DNA of 64,000 bases from Spirochaetota bacterium (GTDB lineage Bacteria > Spirochaetota > UBA4802 > JAFGDQ01): assembly GCA_016932015.1 (NCBI GenBank), contig JAFGDQ010000070.1, positions 62,001 to 126,000 on the forward strand, in the 5' to 3' direction. This document shows positions 17,929 to 28,591 of the stretch, piece after piece. The notes below the pieces were generated by a model. That model saw nothing but the letters and a program-made list of their open reading frames with translations, had not been told where the DNA came from and ran no database searches. The first letter of the stretch is position 1; every line of letters begins with the position of its first letter. The translations under genes were made by a program, and so were the position numbers.

Positions 17929-18834
17929 ATGGAATCTGATTCAAAATCATTGCCACAACTGCAGAATGTATTTCTTGCTGTTTTAATGATACTGAAGACT
18001 TTTCTGCTGTTTACTGTAAAGCTGGTAAGTACAGCTGTTATTCTGCCGCTGTCATTTATAAGCTTTGCATTAAATTCCATACTTATTCCTTTAAATAAAC
18101 TGATTTCTTTTCCTGACCAAATTGCAATTCGAAAAACCAAATCATCAAGATTAATAAGCAAAAGCCTGAACAATACAGGCAAATCAACTGAAAAAAATGA
18201 ATTATCTGATAAAAATACACCAGATTATCTCGGGAATAATTACAAAAATAAATCTTCTGAAATTATAACGGAAATGTCATTAAAACAATATAATAATTTA
18301 AAACAATATAAAGCTTATACGGGCAGATTAAATGACATTATGGTAATCAATAAAAAAATTCATAATGTTATACAGATGATTGAGGATCTGGCCCTTCAGA
18401 CAAATACCCTTTCATTAAATGCCGCAGTAGAATCCGCAAAAGCCGGAGATAACGAAAACGGATTTGCCAGGATTTCTTCCGGACTCAAAATCCTTTCAAA
18501 AAACACAGTTTCTGCTCTCAGAGAAATTAATCATATTCTCAATGATACAATAGAAAAAATACCCGGGAATATGGATATTTTAAATCCAGAAAAGGACATT
18601 GATGAGCTCTATTACAGGATAAAAAATCTTTTTAATGCTTGTAATGCCGGCCATTCTTCATTTACAAAAAAAACAGAAAGCCATGTCCGGCCGGCAATGA
18701 GAATCAAAAGTATTTCAAATGCAAATCCGGTCAGCACCTGCAATAAAAACACTTCGGATAAAACAGCAGCACCCGCTGATAATCTGAACGAATCAAATAA
18801 TTTCATAAAAGACAAAAAACCGACACTTCATTAA
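17929..18834 (+). CDS. Truncated methyl-accepting chemotaxis-like protein
   Basis: A 301-residue protein. Two adjacent hydrophobic segments (about 12-35 and 36-60) are followed by a linker. A short stretch near residues 145-205 then matches only the tip of an MCP signalling hairpin (LALQTNTLSLNAAVESAKAG, then NGFARISSGLK). The canonical tip has E-A-A-R-A-G and a long antiparallel coiled coil of some 200 residues on either side. Here the coil is far shorter and the C-terminus is low-complexity. It has no HAMP or ligand-binding domain. It may still contact CheA/CheW, or be a degraded receptor. Confidence 0.7.
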   Translation: MESDSKSLPQLQNVFLAVLMILKTFLLFTVKLVSTAVILPLSFISFALNSILIPLNKLISFPDQIAIRKTKSSRLISKSLNNTGKSTEKNELSDKNTPDYLGNNYKNKSSEIITEMSLKQYNNLKQYKAYTGRLNDIMVINKKIHNVIQMIEDLALQTNTLSLNAAVESAKAGDNENGFARISSGLKILSKNTVSALREINHILNDTIEKIPGNMDILNPEKDIDELYYRIKNLFNACNAGHSSFTKKTESHVRPAMRIKSISNANPVSTCNKNTSDKTAAPADNLNESNNFIKDKKPTLH

Positions 18835-19196
18835 AATAGGACCTTCTGTTCAACCTCTATTTATAAAATCCATGAGCAATGAATTCTTTTAAAAATAAAT
18901 ACCTGTACTGTTTCAATAGTAAAACCCTTTAGTATAATTAAGTTTCACCGCAAAAGGCTTTTAAGCTTGAAAAAATTTTCTCAATATTGGAATATCACCA
19001 TTACTTACAACTAATTTTTCGATAACAATAATTTCAACAGCTGACATTAACTATCAGATTTTACAGGATATGGTTCCCTGACAAACGTCCGGCAAACCGG
19101 AATACTGATCTGCAGACCGGATATCCGTACACATGAAATGTTCCGAAATTAAAAATTTTTATCAATCTTAAACAATGATAACACCGGAGAAATACT
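18835..19196. promoter_or_regulatory. Intergenic region before polA
   Basis: About 360 AT-rich bases without a plausible gene. The stretch 19084-19125 has several CCGG-containing words in near-dyad arrangement, but no single stable stem. A CGGAGA ribosome site precedes the polA GTG. No tRNA or riboswitch seen. Confidence 0.3.
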
Positions 19197-21896
19197 GTGA
19201 AAAATAAACTATTTGTTATAGACGGTCATGCACTTTGCTACAGAGCATATTATGCGTTTATTAATAATCCTTTAAAAAATTCCAAAGGACAGAATACTTC
19301 AGCAATATTCGGATTTGCAAGAATGCTGCTGAAACTAATTAATGACCAGAACCCTGATTACCTTGTAGTGGCATTTGACCCGCCCGGGAAATCCTTCAGG
19401 TTTGACCTGTATCCAGAATATAAAGCAAAACGCCAGAAAATGCCGGATGATCTCAGGCCTCAGATTGAGGAAATCAAAAACATGCTTTCAGTTCTGGGCA
19501 TACAGAAACTGGAGCATGAAAATTATGAAGCTGACGACATTCTCGGTACAATAGCAGCAAAATACGGGTCTGACACACTCGAGATAATGCTTGTGACCGG
19601 AGACAAGGACGCGTATCAGCTTGTTAACGATAATGTAAAGATTTACGCGAATAAAAAAGGCATAACCGACTTTGAACTTTATGATACAGACGCAGTATTT
19701 AATAAACTCGGCATTACTCCGGAACAGGTAATCGATTACATGGCTCTCATGGGTGATTCCTCGGACAATATTCCCGGAGTGCAGGGCGTCGGAGAAAAGA
19801 CAGCTCAAAAACTCATCAGTACATATAACACACTTGATAATATTTATAATCATATTGAGGAAGTAAACGGACAGAAACTCCGTAACTCATTATCAGAAAA
19901 AAAAGAAATGGCATATATCTCTAAGGACCTTGTTACAATTCGTACAAATGTTCCTGTTGATATCTCCTTTGAAAATGCCGTTATTCCGGATTTTAAGAGT
20001 AATAAAATTAAAACATATTTTACAGGTCTTGAAATGAATGCTATTATACAGGATATTTTCGGGAACGAGGAGATAAAGCCTGAAAAGAAAGAAGAAAATA
20101 AAAACTATATTATCATAAAAACCGGAAAAGATTTAAAGGAACTTATAAAACTGATTCAAAAGAACAGGGAAATTTCAGTTGATACTGAAACTACATCGCT
20201 GAATCCGATTGAAGCTGAAATTGTCGGAATATCAATTTCCATGAAAGAGAAGGAAGGCTGGTATGTACCGATATACAGTAATAATCTTTTTGATGAGAAC
20301 ATGGAAACCGGCCCTCTATTCCTCAGTATGCTTAAACCGGTACTTGAAGACGAAAGCATTAAAAAAATAGGACAGAATATAAAATACGATATTCTTACAT
20401 TAAAAAATGCCGGTATAGAAATGAAGGGAATTTATTTTGACACCATGCTGGCAGCCTACCTGATAAACCCTGAAAGCAGATACAATATGGATGACCTTGC
20501 GGAAAGCTATCTTAACTACAAAACAATACATTATGAAGACCTTGTAGGAAAGGGAAAGAAAGCTTTGCCTATAACTGACATTCCTGTTGAAGACCTTGCT
20601 GAATACGCAGTTGAAGATGCGGATATTACTTTCCGCCTATATAAATTATTCAAGCTAATACTTAAAGAACAGGAAATGGACAGCCTGTTCTATAATATAG
20701 AGATGCCGCTTGTAAGCGTACTTGCGCTTATGGAGTGGAACGGCGTAAAAATAAGCACGTCTCGTTTCAGAGAACTGAATAAAGAAAACCAGGAACTGCT
20801 GGACCATGTTGAAAATAATATCTACAAACTGGCAGGTCAGAAATTCAACATTAACTCAACACGTGAACTTTCATCCATATTATTCGAAAAGCTTGGCCTG
20901 AAGACAGTCAGGAAAACAAAAACCGGATTTTCAACCGACATCCGGGTTCTGGAAACACTTAAAGGAAGTCACGAGATAATTGAGCACCTGATTTCATACA
21001 GGACGTTAAGCAAATTAAAAAATACCTATATTGAAAAACTGCCCCAGATCATTTCTCCAAAAACAGGAAGAATTCATACTTCATATAACCAGACAGTCGC
21101 TGCGACAGGCCGACTGTCATCTTCAAATCCGAATCTTCAGAATATACCGATACGGGATGAATTCGGAAAAAAGATCAGAAGCGCCTTTGTCCCGGAAAAA
21201 GGACAACTGCTGATTTCCGCAGATTATTCACAAATAGAGCTGCGACTTGCCGCTCATTTTTCAGAAGATACCAATATGATAAATGCGTTTAAAGAAGGAA
21301 CTGACATTCACAACCTGACTGCTTCGTCAGTATTCAATGTATCCATCGACGATGTAACAGCTGATATGAGGAGGCAGGCAAAAATCATTAACTTTGCTAC
21401 GATTTACGGAGTTTCCCCTTTCGGGCTTTCACAGCAGGCCGAAATCGATATTCACCAGGCAGCAGACTTTATAAAAAAATATTTTGAAACATACCCCGGC
21501 TTCAGAAACTATATTGACAGTATAATTGCTTTCGCGAAAGAAAACGGTTATGTAAAAACTCTGCTGGGAAGAAAACGCTTCATTTCCGACCTGGACTCCA
21601 AAGTCAGCTTCAGAAGAGAAGGCGCGGAGAGGATTGCTATTAACACTCCCATACAGGGTACTGCTGCAGATATGATAAAAATCGCGATGGTGAACATTCA
21701 GAAACATCTGGACAAAAATTCAATGAATTCAAAAATGATTCTGCAGGTACACGACGAATTAGTATTTGAAACGCCCTCAGAAGAGAAAGACAAAATAATT
21801 GATTTAATCAGGACAGAGATGGAAGGCGCAATAAAACTCAAAGTCCCTGCTACTGTTGATATTTCATTCGGTAAGAACTGGGATGAAGCACATTAA
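19197..21896 (+). CDS. polA: DNA polymerase I
   Basis: An 899-residue, full-length Pol I with three domains. The 5' nuclease domain covers about residues 1-290. The 3'-5' proofreading domain covers about 310-490 and its acidic residues look intact (VDTETTSL, FDTMLAAYL, YAVEDADITF). The polymerase domain holds motif A SADYSQIELR near 675, motif B RRQAKIINFATIYG near 730, and motif C QVHDELVFE near 850. It repairs gaps and removes Okazaki primers. The start is a GTG preceded by a GGAGAA site. It is transcribed alone. Confidence 0.97.
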   Translation: MKNKLFVIDGHALCYRAYYAFINNPLKNSKGQNTSAIFGFARMLLKLINDQNPDYLVVAFDPPGKSFRFDLYPEYKAKRQKMPDDLRPQIEEIKNMLSVLGIQKLEHENYEADDILGTIAAKYGSDTLEIMLVTGDKDAYQLVNDNVKIYANKKGITDFELYDTDAVFNKLGITPEQVIDYMALMGDSSDNIPGVQGVGEKTAQKLISTYNTLDNIYNHIEEVNGQKLRNSLSEKKEMAYISKDLVTIRTNVPVDISFENAVIPDFKSNKIKTYFTGLEMNAIIQDIFGNEEIKPEKKEENKNYIIIKTGKDLKELIKLIQKNREISVDTETTSLNPIEAEIVGISISMKEKEGWYVPIYSNNLFDENMETGPLFLSMLKPVLEDESIKKIGQNIKYDILTLKNAGIEMKGIYFDTMLAAYLINPESRYNMDDLAESYLNYKTIHYEDLVGKGKKALPITDIPVEDLAEYAVEDADITFRLYKLFKLILKEQEMDSLFYNIEMPLVSVLALMEWNGVKISTSRFRELNKENQELLDHVENNIYKLAGQKFNINSTRELSSILFEKLGLKTVRKTKTGFSTDIRVLETLKGSHEIIEHLISYRTLSKLKNTYIEKLPQIISPKTGRIHTSYNQTVAATGRLSSSNPNLQNIPIRDEFGKKIRSAFVPEKGQLLISADYSQIELRLAAHFSEDTNMINAFKEGTDIHNLTASSVFNVSIDDVTADMRRQAKIINFATIYGVSPFGLSQQAEIDIHQAADFIKKYFETYPGFRNYIDSIIAFAKENGYVKTLLGRKRFISDLDSKVSFRREGAERIAINTPIQGTAADMIKIAMVNIQKHLDKNSMNSKMILQVHDELVFETPSEEKDKIIDLIRTEMEGAIKLKVPATVDISFGKNWDEAH

Positions 21897-21926
21897 TTTT
21901 TTTTTAAGTTTTAATTACTGAAAAGA

Positions 21927-22388
21927 TTAATGAATCTTATCGCTTATTATCTTAATGATCTTCTTCGCTTCATCAATATGCGTTCCGATAAATGAAGCGG
22001 CATAGGAAGTGACAACAAGTCCCAGAACAATATTTACAGGGATTTCAAGCCCGCTGCCGAAATGCTGTTTCAGCCAGGCAAAAGAATCACTATATGGTAT
22101 AAGAAACATACTTGCCGAAATTACAAGCCCTGCAAACAGCCACCTGTAAAATGATATATGCTTTTCAAAGGCTATATTTGAATCTGAAATTTTATCCATT
22201 ATGATTCCTGCCATATCTACAGGAATTTCCGGCGTGGGTTGATATTTGGCGTTATTAAAAATATTCCTCATTGTATTAATTTCATTTCTGCATGACTTGC
22301 AGAATACCATATGCAGTCTTGCGGGAAAAGGAATATAGCAGCTGTCTTCTGAATCCAGAAAAGACTGAATAGCATTTTTACATTTCAT
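21927..22388 (-). CDS. Anti-sigma factor with zinc-binding (ZAS-like) domain
   Basis: The track start at 22451 lies inside the sigma gene. The ATG at 22388 (MKCKNAI) has a strong GGAGG site six bases upstream, giving 153 residues. The N-terminal cytoplasmic part has HMVFCKSC, the HxxxCxxC zinc motif of ECF anti-sigma factors. Two membrane segments follow (about residues 80-100 and 115-135). It overlaps the ECF sigma stop by 11 bases, so translation is coupled. It presumably holds that sigma factor at the membrane until a signal arrives. Confidence 0.8.
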   Translation of the reverse strand: MKCKNAIQSFLDSEDSCYIPFPARLHMVFCKSCRNEINTMRNIFNNAKYQPTPEIPVDMAGIIMDKISDSNIAFEKHISFYRWLFAGLVISASMFLIPYSDSFAWLKQHFGSGLEIPVNIVLGLVVTSYAASFIGTHIDEAKKIIKIISDKIH

Positions 22389-22938
22389 GATAATCCTCCG
22401 CCATGCTGCCGCGCAATTTTTCGCGAAGAATCTGCTTCGCACGGCGAACATTCGATTTTATAGTATTTACAGGAAATCCGGTAATATTATTAATTTCATC
22501 ATATTTAAATCCCATAAAAAAATAAAGATCAAGACATATACTGTACTTATAAGGCAAAGCATCAATTGACCTTTTAAGAAGATCCGAAACCTCATTTTTA
22601 AAATGGCTCTTCTCAGGCCCGATTCCTCCTGATATATTATCATCAATCTCTGCCTTATCATGTTTTGCAGCTTTTATTTTATTAATCCCGTAATTGTAAG
22701 CGATCTTTATTATCCAGGCACGAAATGAAGCTTTTCCGGAAAATGACTTAAGCTCAGTATATGCTTTAAGCAGCACGTCCTGTGTAAAATCAAGTGAGTC
22801 ATCTTCATTCCCGAAGAATCTCATCCCGATATTGTAAATATAGGTCTGGTAACGCTTTACTATAAATTTAAACTTTTCATTTTGCCCGTCTAAAACAACA
22901 CGGACAATCTGTTCATCCGAATCCCGCTCATTCAGCAT
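22378..22938 (-). CDS. ECF-type RNA polymerase sigma factor
   Basis: A 186-residue sigma-70 family protein with only regions 2 and 4. Region 2 contains DSLDFTQDVLLKAYTEL and SFRAWIIKIAYN. Region 4 contains ALPYKYSICLDLYFFMGFKYDEI and a helix-turn-helix ending NTIKSNVRRAKQILRE. It directs RNA polymerase to a small regulon. It overlaps the membrane-protein gene upstream and the anti-sigma gene downstream by 11 bases each, so the three form one coupled operon. Confidence 0.92.
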   Translation of the reverse strand: MLNERDSDEQIVRVVLDGQNEKFKFIVKRYQTYIYNIGMRFFGNEDDSLDFTQDVLLKAYTELKSFSGKASFRAWIIKIAYNYGINKIKAAKHDKAEIDDNISGGIGPEKSHFKNEVSDLLKRSIDALPYKYSICLDLYFFMGFKYDEINNITGFPVNTIKSNVRRAKQILREKLRGSMAEDYHEM

Positions 22939-23284
22939 TGGCTTTTTTATTCAGAATCATGCGTATTATATAATAGATCAGCAGGCTCAAACCGCACGCG
23001 AGCGGAATTATTCCGCTTAACAGACTGTATCCGAATCCTTCCTTAACCAGAAAAAATATTGTAAGAAAAAAACCGAAAATAAAAAGCAAAAGACCTGTAA
23101 ACAAGCTGAAGGCATCCAGGTCAAAATTCAGTTTTCTGAAAGTCCCTTTCTCAATCATTACAAGTTTTTGTTTATAGTTATAATAAATATAGGAAAATAA
23201 TACAAGCGCACCCATTATTATACCGACTATCGGGATAATTGTTACAATAATTTGTGCTGCAGCTGAAGGTGACTCAACAGGCAT
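22928..23284 (-). CDS. Small membrane protein in the ECF operon
   Basis: A 118-residue protein with three to four hydrophobic segments (about 10-32, 58-80 and 85-110) and a short basic loop (QKLVMIEKGTFRKL). It resembles the DUF6249-type small membrane proteins often found next to ECF sigma genes, though I name that family only tentatively. A GGAGG-like site precedes the ATG. Its last codons overlap the sigma start by 11 bases, so it probably takes part in the same sensing system. Confidence 0.75.
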   Translation of the reverse strand: MPVESPSAAAQIIVTIIPIVGIIMGALVLFSYIYYNYKQKLVMIEKGTFRKLNFDLDAFSLFTGLLLFIFGFFLTIFFLVKEGFGYSLLSGIIPLACGLSLLIYYIIRMILNKKANAE

Positions 23285-23301
23285 TGCAACCTCCGTATAT
23301 A

Positions 23302-25059
23302 TTACTCAGTATTCAGCAGATTTACTTTTTCTTTATATTTGAATATGATAGAATCACAATAATGATCAATCAACTCTAATTTTTCTTCAAGTAGATTATG
23401 CAGATTATAATTCATCTGCCTGTATTTTTTCAGTGCCTGCCTCTTAAAGAAAATCCGGTATTCTTCTATAATGGAATAAACTTTCTCAAAGTTATTGTCA
23501 AAATTTATTTGTTTTAGCTTATTATTCAGCCTTTCTATATATATATCCAGTAGAGCTGAAAATTCCTCTGCTTTTATAATCTCATCAGTCATCCTGAAAA
23601 AATGATGCCCTCTTATCGCATAATTTATTGCAAGCGGAAATAATACCGGTTTGCGAATCAGAACTCTCAGAAGGAACTTAACATAAAAGAAAGAATATTT
23701 CGAAAATGTCTGTCTCACAAGAGACTTGGCCAATATTTTAATTTCATTTTTTCCAACTTTTCGATCTCCAACTCGCTTTGATGGAAGCCGCTTTAAAAGA
23801 GTATATGTAGTATTGAAATATGTTACAGGTTTATATATCTCGGATATTATTCTTTTGTACCCGGCAAATAATTCATCTGCAGGCCTTTTAGGAAGAAAAT
23901 TCAGCTGCAGGTCATGAGTATTATTTCCGCTGGCCATACCGGTAAGCCTGCCCTCTTCCTTCAGTCTTCTGTACAATTGAGTTTTAGGCAATGCCTGCAG
24001 CATTCCAATCATAGCTGTCGATATTCCAGCCTGTGTTATAAAATCAATCTGCTTCTGAAAAATATCCTCCGGATCAGTATCAAACCCTACGATAAAACCG
24101 CCCATAACCTCAAGCCCGTGTGACTGAATCCTCCCGACACTCACATGAATGTCCTCCCTAAGATTCTGTGACTTATGTGTAGCTGACAATGTTTCAGTAT
24201 CAGGAGTTTCAATACCTATGAAGACGCAGCTGAAACCGGACTGAACCATCAGGTCCATAATCTCATCATCATGCGCCAGATTTATACTTGCCTCAGTAAA
24301 AAGGCTGAACGGAAAATTATGCTGCTCCTGCCATTCCTTTATGCCTCTTAAAAGCTTCTTAACGCTGTTCTTATTCCCTATAAAATTATCATCAACAATA
24401 AACAAGGAACCTCTGTACCCTGTATCATAAACACATTGAATTTCATTTATAAACTGGTCTATATTCTTTGAACGGTGTTTTCTTCCGAACATTTCAATTA
24501 TATCACAGAACTCGCAGTTGAACGGGCATCCCCGCGAAAACTGCAGCGCAAGATATGTATAATCATTAACATTCTCCACAAGATCGTATCTCGGCAAAGG
24601 TGTTTTTGTAATGTCAGGTTTTATCTCACTGGTATAAATCCTGTCCGGATTTCCTGATTCATAATCCTTAATAAATTCAGGAAGCGTAATTTCAGCTTCA
24701 TTCAACACAAGGTAATCAACATCTTTTATCTCGTCCATTGACGACGTGGGATACGGGCCTCCGGCTACAACCGGTTTTCCTGAATCTTTACACATTTTAA
24801 CAGCTTTTACAAAAGAGTCCTTCTGTATGATCATCGCGGAAATAAATACAAGATCGCTGTCGTCTATATCTTCCTTCGTAAGTTTTTTAACGTTCATGTC
24901 TATAAGCTTTACATCATAGCCTTCCGGTAGCAAAGCAGCCACGGTTAAAAGTCCCAGAGGAGGCATTGAAGACTTGCACTTGATAAAAGGCAAAGCGTAT
25001 TTAAAGCTCCAGAATGTTGTAGGAATTTCCGGATAAACCATCAGTATTTTTTTTCTCAT
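23302..25059 (-). CDS. B12-binding-domain radical SAM protein, DUF4070-like C-terminus
   Basis: A 585-residue enzyme. The N-terminal 140 residues form a B12-binding Rossmann-like domain (PPLGLLTVAALLPEGYDVKL). A radical SAM barrel follows with the cluster motif CPFNCEFC (CxxxCxxC) and FIVDDNFIGN. The last 200 residues match the helical C-terminal region (DUF4070) seen in hopanoid methylases and related B12 radical SAM enzymes. Reactions of this class include methylation at inert carbons. No hopanoid genes are nearby, so the substrate is unknown. It lies 17 bases upstream of the ECF operon on the same strand. Confidence 0.88.
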   Translation of the reverse strand: MRKKILMVYPEIPTTFWSFKYALPFIKCKSSMPPLGLLTVAALLPEGYDVKLIDMNVKKLTKEDIDDSDLVFISAMIIQKDSFVKAVKMCKDSGKPVVAGGPYPTSSMDEIKDVDYLVLNEAEITLPEFIKDYESGNPDRIYTSEIKPDITKTPLPRYDLVENVNDYTYLALQFSRGCPFNCEFCDIIEMFGRKHRSKNIDQFINEIQCVYDTGYRGSLFIVDDNFIGNKNSVKKLLRGIKEWQEQHNFPFSLFTEASINLAHDDEIMDLMVQSGFSCVFIGIETPDTETLSATHKSQNLREDIHVSVGRIQSHGLEVMGGFIVGFDTDPEDIFQKQIDFITQAGISTAMIGMLQALPKTQLYRRLKEEGRLTGMASGNNTHDLQLNFLPKRPADELFAGYKRIISEIYKPVTYFNTTYTLLKRLPSKRVGDRKVGKNEIKILAKSLVRQTFSKYSFFYVKFLLRVLIRKPVLFPLAINYAIRGHHFFRMTDEIIKAEEFSALLDIYIERLNNKLKQINFDNNFEKVYSIIEEYRIFFKRQALKKYRQMNYNLHNLLEEKLELIDHYCDSIIFKYKEKVNLLNTE

Positions 25060-25267
25060 TATTCATTCCTTGAATTGTTTAATATTTTAATATATTGAAC
25101 CATATACCTGATATTCATTCAGCAGCATCAATCACAGGAGGCTCTTCAATTATTAGTATTGATTACAGATAACACAGCCGGATAAAATGAAGATTTAATC
25201 AAAATAATATTTATTTCCGGTATTCAACTAATTAAGACAGTAAAAAACGTAAAAGGTTGCAAAAAAA

Positions 25268-25289
25268 CCGGCAGACTTTGCCGGTTTTT
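25268..25289 (-). terminator. Rho-independent terminator of the ilv operon
   Basis: On the minus transcript, CCGGCA-AAGTC-TGCCGG is followed by a run of seven U. It sits about 40 bases after the ilvC stop. The plus strand also has T5 after the stem, so it could act in both directions. Confidence 0.85.
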
Positions 25290-25328
25290 ACAAATAATAC
25301 AGATTGAAAAGCTTTTAAAAAGCTGAAC

Positions 25329-26324
25329 TTATTTCGCATCAATCCATTTCATCATCTTTCTCAGTTCAGCGCCGACTTTTTCAATCTGGTGGTTTTTTTG
25401 TTCATCTCTCACCTTATTGAACTCGGGCCTTCCTTTTTCATTCTCATCAATCCATTTTTTAGCGAAAGTTCCGTTCTGAATATTTGCGAGAAGTTTCTTC
25501 ATTGCCTTACGTGACTTTTTATTAATGACTTCTTTGCCTGCAATATAATCTCCGTATTCAGCAGTATCTGAAACAGAATATCTCATGTAGTTGATACCGC
25601 CCTGATAAAACAGGTCAACTATCAGTTTGAGCTCGTGCAGGCATTCAAAATAAGCAATCTCAGGCTGATACCCGGCTTCAACAAGTGTTTCGAATCCAGC
25701 TTTAACAAGCTCTGAAACGCCTCCGCATAGAACCGCCTGCTCTCCGAAAAGGTCGGTCTCTGTCTCTTCAAGAAATGTTGTTTCAATAACGCCGGCTCTT
25801 GTAGCCCCGATTCCTTTGGCATAAGCAAGTGCGGTATCCTTTGCCCTGCCTGAAGCGTCATTAAAAATTGCGATAAGAGAAGGAACACCTGCTTTTTTCT
25901 CATATTCAGCTCTAACAAGATGGCCAGGCCCCTTAGGTGCCACCATTATTACATCAACATTTTTCGGTGGAACGATCTGGCCGAAATGAATATTGAAACC
26001 ATGTGAGAAAACAAGGGTTTTTCCTGCTGTCAGATGCGGCTCTACATCGCTTTTATAAACTTTTGCCTGTACATGGTCAGGAAGCAGAATCTGAATTATA
26101 TCAGCTTTCTCTGCAGCTTCTGCGGCTGTAACAGGTTTAAATTTATGCTTCTGCGCAAGTTTAAAATTATCAGTCCCCTTTAATTCGGAAACAATTACAT
26201 TAAGTCCGCTGTCTCTTAAATTCTGTGCCTGGGCATGTCCCTGACTTCCGTAACCAATAATTGCAATAATCTTTTTTTTGATTATGCCTATATTGGCATC
26301 CTTGTCATAATACATTTTTGCCAT
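25329..26324 (-). CDS. ilvC: Ketol-acid reductoisomerase
   Basis: A 331-residue class I enzyme converting acetohydroxy acids to dihydroxy acids with NADPH and Mg2+ in valine and isoleucine synthesis. The nucleotide-binding [13 protein letters not shown] lies at about residues 24-36. [25 protein letters not shown] and a C-terminal metal-site region containing SDTAEYGDY follow. An AAGGAGA site precedes the start. It is the last gene of ilvB-ilvH-ilvC, about 115 bases after ilvH, and is followed by a strong terminator. Confidence 0.97.
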   Translation of the reverse strand: MAKMYYDKDANIGIIKKKIIAIIGYGSQGHAQAQNLRDSGLNVIVSELKGTDNFKLAQKHKFKPVTAAEAAEKADIIQILLPDHVQAKVYKSDVEPHLTAGKTLVFSHGFNIHFGQIVPPKNVDVIMVAPKGPGHLVRAEYEKKAGVPSLIAIFNDASGRAKDTALAYAKGIGATRAGVIETTFLEETETDLFGEQAVLCGGVSELVKAGFETLVEAGYQPEIAYFECLHELKLIVDLFYQGGINYMRYSVSDTAEYGDYIAGKEVINKKSRKAMKKLLANIQNGTFAKKWIDENEKGRPEFNKVRDEQKNHQIEKVGAELRKMMKWIDAK

Positions 26325-26441
26325 ATTATTTCTCCTTAAAATATTAATATTTAATTATAAAGTATATGTCCTGCTACTTCAATTTTTACATCAATCCGGC
26401 TCTTACAGATATTGAGTCAGTGCTTACAGTATCTGAAAAAA

Positions 26442-26915
26442 TTACCCTCTTAATAAAGAAACTCTGCCGCTTCTTATCAGCTCTTTAATGCCATAGGGTC
26501 TCAATAGCTCAATAAATTTGTCAAGACTTTCCGGATCGGAATCAATTGATAGAGTCATATTTTTCTGAGACATATCCGCAATTTCAGCTTTAAACATCTG
26601 GGCAAGCTGAAAAACCTCCAGTCTCTTGGACGGCGATACACTTACCTTTAAAATTGCAAGCTCTCTCTGAATTGAATTGGAAATTAAATGATCGCTTATT
26701 TTAATAACATCAATAAGTTTATTGAGCTGTTTTTTAACCTGTTCAATAATTTTGTCATCACCCTTAACAACAATAGTCATAACCGATACATCCTGTCTTT
26801 CAGTCGTACCGACTGTAAGTGAATCAATATTATAACCTCTGGCAGAGAACAGCCCTGCCACTCTTGCCAGAACTCCGGATTTATTTTCCACCTGAACTGA
26901 TATTACATGCCTCAT
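26442..26915 (-). CDS. ilvH: Acetolactate synthase small (regulatory) subunit
   Basis: A 157-residue protein with an N-terminal ACT domain ([20 protein letters not shown]) and the family's C-terminal domain. It stimulates the large subunit and mediates feedback inhibition by valine. It overlaps ilvB by four bases (ATGA), which implies translational coupling. Length is typical for the family. Confidence 0.96.
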   Translation of the reverse strand: MRHVISVQVENKSGVLARVAGLFSARGYNIDSLTVGTTERQDVSVMTIVVKGDDKIIEQVKKQLNKLIDVIKISDHLISNSIQRELAILKVSVSPSKRLEVFQLAQMFKAEIADMSQKNMTLSIDSDPESLDKFIELLRPYGIKELIRSGRVSLLRG

Positions 26916-28591
26916 GCGAGTTCCCTTATAATAATATCTTTAACTGATTTTCCTGACGGAACCATTGGATAAACGTTTTCCTCTTTATCAACATGAAAAT
27001 CTATAACTATAGGCCTGTCTTTTACTGACAAAGCTTTTTCTATGGCTTTTTCGACATCTTCCTTTTTATCAACTGTCAGTCCTACGGCACCATATGCTTC
27101 GGCCAGTTTCTGAAAATTCGGGCTGAATGCCATTGATGTATGCGAATATCTTTTGGACCAGAAAAGCTGCTGCCACTGCCTTACCATTCCCAGATACCCG
27201 TTATTCAGAATTGCAATTATAACCGGCAGTTTATGCTCAACTGCAACGATCAGCTCCTGTACATTCATCTGTATGGAACCGTCTCCGGCTATATCTACAA
27301 CTCTCCTGTCCGGCCTGGCCAGCTGAGCGCCAATCGCAGCCGGGAAACCGAACCCCATTGTGCCAAGGCCGCCTGAGGAAATAAAAGTTCTCGGCTCAGT
27401 GTAATCAAAAAACTGAGCTGCCCACATCTGGTTCTGGCCTACTTCAGTACATATAACAGCCTTACCTTCGGTAAGTCTGTATATCTCTTCAACAACAAAC
27501 TGAGGTTTTATGCCTTTGCTCTTCTTGTCATATGTCAGAGGAAATTCCTCTTTCATTTTATTTATGTGCTCTATCCATTTTGAAATAGACGGCGCTTTAA
27601 CTATTTTATTTATTTCCCTGAGTACGGTTTTGCAGTCTCCGACAATCGGTACATCAACCTCAACATTTTTACTTACAGAAGCAGGGTCAATGTCAATATG
27701 AATTACTTTAGCTTCCGGAATAAAGCTGGAAATATCTCCTGTTACCCGGTCATCAAACCTGGCACCGATTGCAATCAGCAGGTCGGATTCATTAACGGCA
27801 TGATTCGCATAGTATGTACCATGCATTCCAAGCATATGCAGTGAAAGCGGATCTGTTTCAGGAAATGATCCCATTCCCAGAAGAGTGGTTGTAACGGGAA
27901 TTCCCGTCTTTTTAATAAATGTTCTTAATTCCTTTGATGCATCGGAAAGAATTACTCCTCCCCCCACATAAGCGACAGGCTTTTTTGCCGATTCAATCAG
28001 TGAACATGCTTTTTTTATCTGATTCGGATGCCCTTCATAGACAGGTTTGTACCCGCGAATATCGACTTTATCAGGATATTGGAACTTATATTCGCTGTTT
28101 GAAATATCAACAGGTATATCTATCAGAACCGGGCCTGGCCTTCCTGTTGTTGCTATATAGAAGGCCTCTTTTATAATCCTTGCCAGATCTTTAATATCCT
28201 GAACCAGATAATTATGCTTTGTAATAGGCCTTGTTATACCGGTTATATCAGCTTCCTGAAAAGCATCGTTGCCTATCATGTTGCGCGATACCTGTCCTGT
28301 AAATACGACAAGCGGTATTGAGTCCATATTCGCATTGGCAATACCGGTTATAAGATTCGTACCTCCCGGGCCTGATGTGGCAATTACAACACCGGGTTTT
28401 CCCGAAGCCCTTGCATATCCGTCTGCTGCATGAACAGCTCCCTGCTCATGTCGTGTCAGGATGAACTTAAAGGGAGCTTCATAAAGATAATGAAAAATCG
28501 GAATAACCACACCTCCGGGATATCCGAACATGCACTCAACTCCCTCTTTTACCAGAGATTCTATTAATATTTGAGAACCTTTGAGCTTCAA
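26912..28591 (-). CDS. ilvB: Acetolactate synthase large (catalytic) subunit
   Basis: A 559-residue thiamine-diphosphate enzyme that condenses pyruvate with pyruvate or 2-ketobutyrate. The catalytic Glu lies in [15 protein letters not shown] near residue 48. The ThDP motif runs from [12 protein letters not shown] to ILNNGYLG near 435-465. The start is a TTG with an AGGAG site seven bases upstream. No ATG lies near the expected N-terminus. It is the first gene of the ilvBHC operon. No T-box or leader peptide could be recognised in the 210 bases upstream. Confidence 0.96.
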   Translation of the reverse strand: MKLKGSQILIESLVKEGVECMFGYPGGVVIPIFHYLYEAPFKFILTRHEQGAVHAADGYARASGKPGVVIATSGPGGTNLITGIANANMDSIPLVVFTGQVSRNMIGNDAFQEADITGITRPITKHNYLVQDIKDLARIIKEAFYIATTGRPGPVLIDIPVDISNSEYKFQYPDKVDIRGYKPVYEGHPNQIKKACSLIESAKKPVAYVGGGVILSDASKELRTFIKKTGIPVTTTLLGMGSFPETDPLSLHMLGMHGTYYANHAVNESDLLIAIGARFDDRVTGDISSFIPEAKVIHIDIDPASVSKNVEVDVPIVGDCKTVLREINKIVKAPSISKWIEHINKMKEEFPLTYDKKSKGIKPQFVVEEIYRLTEGKAVICTEVGQNQMWAAQFFDYTEPRTFISSGGLGTMGFGFPAAIGAQLARPDRRVVDIAGDGSIQMNVQELIVAVEHKLPVIIAILNNGYLGMVRQWQQLFWSKRYSHTSMAFSPNFQKLAEAYGAVGLTVDKKEDVEKAIEKALSVKDRPIVIDFHVDKEENVYPMVPSGKSVKDIIIRELA

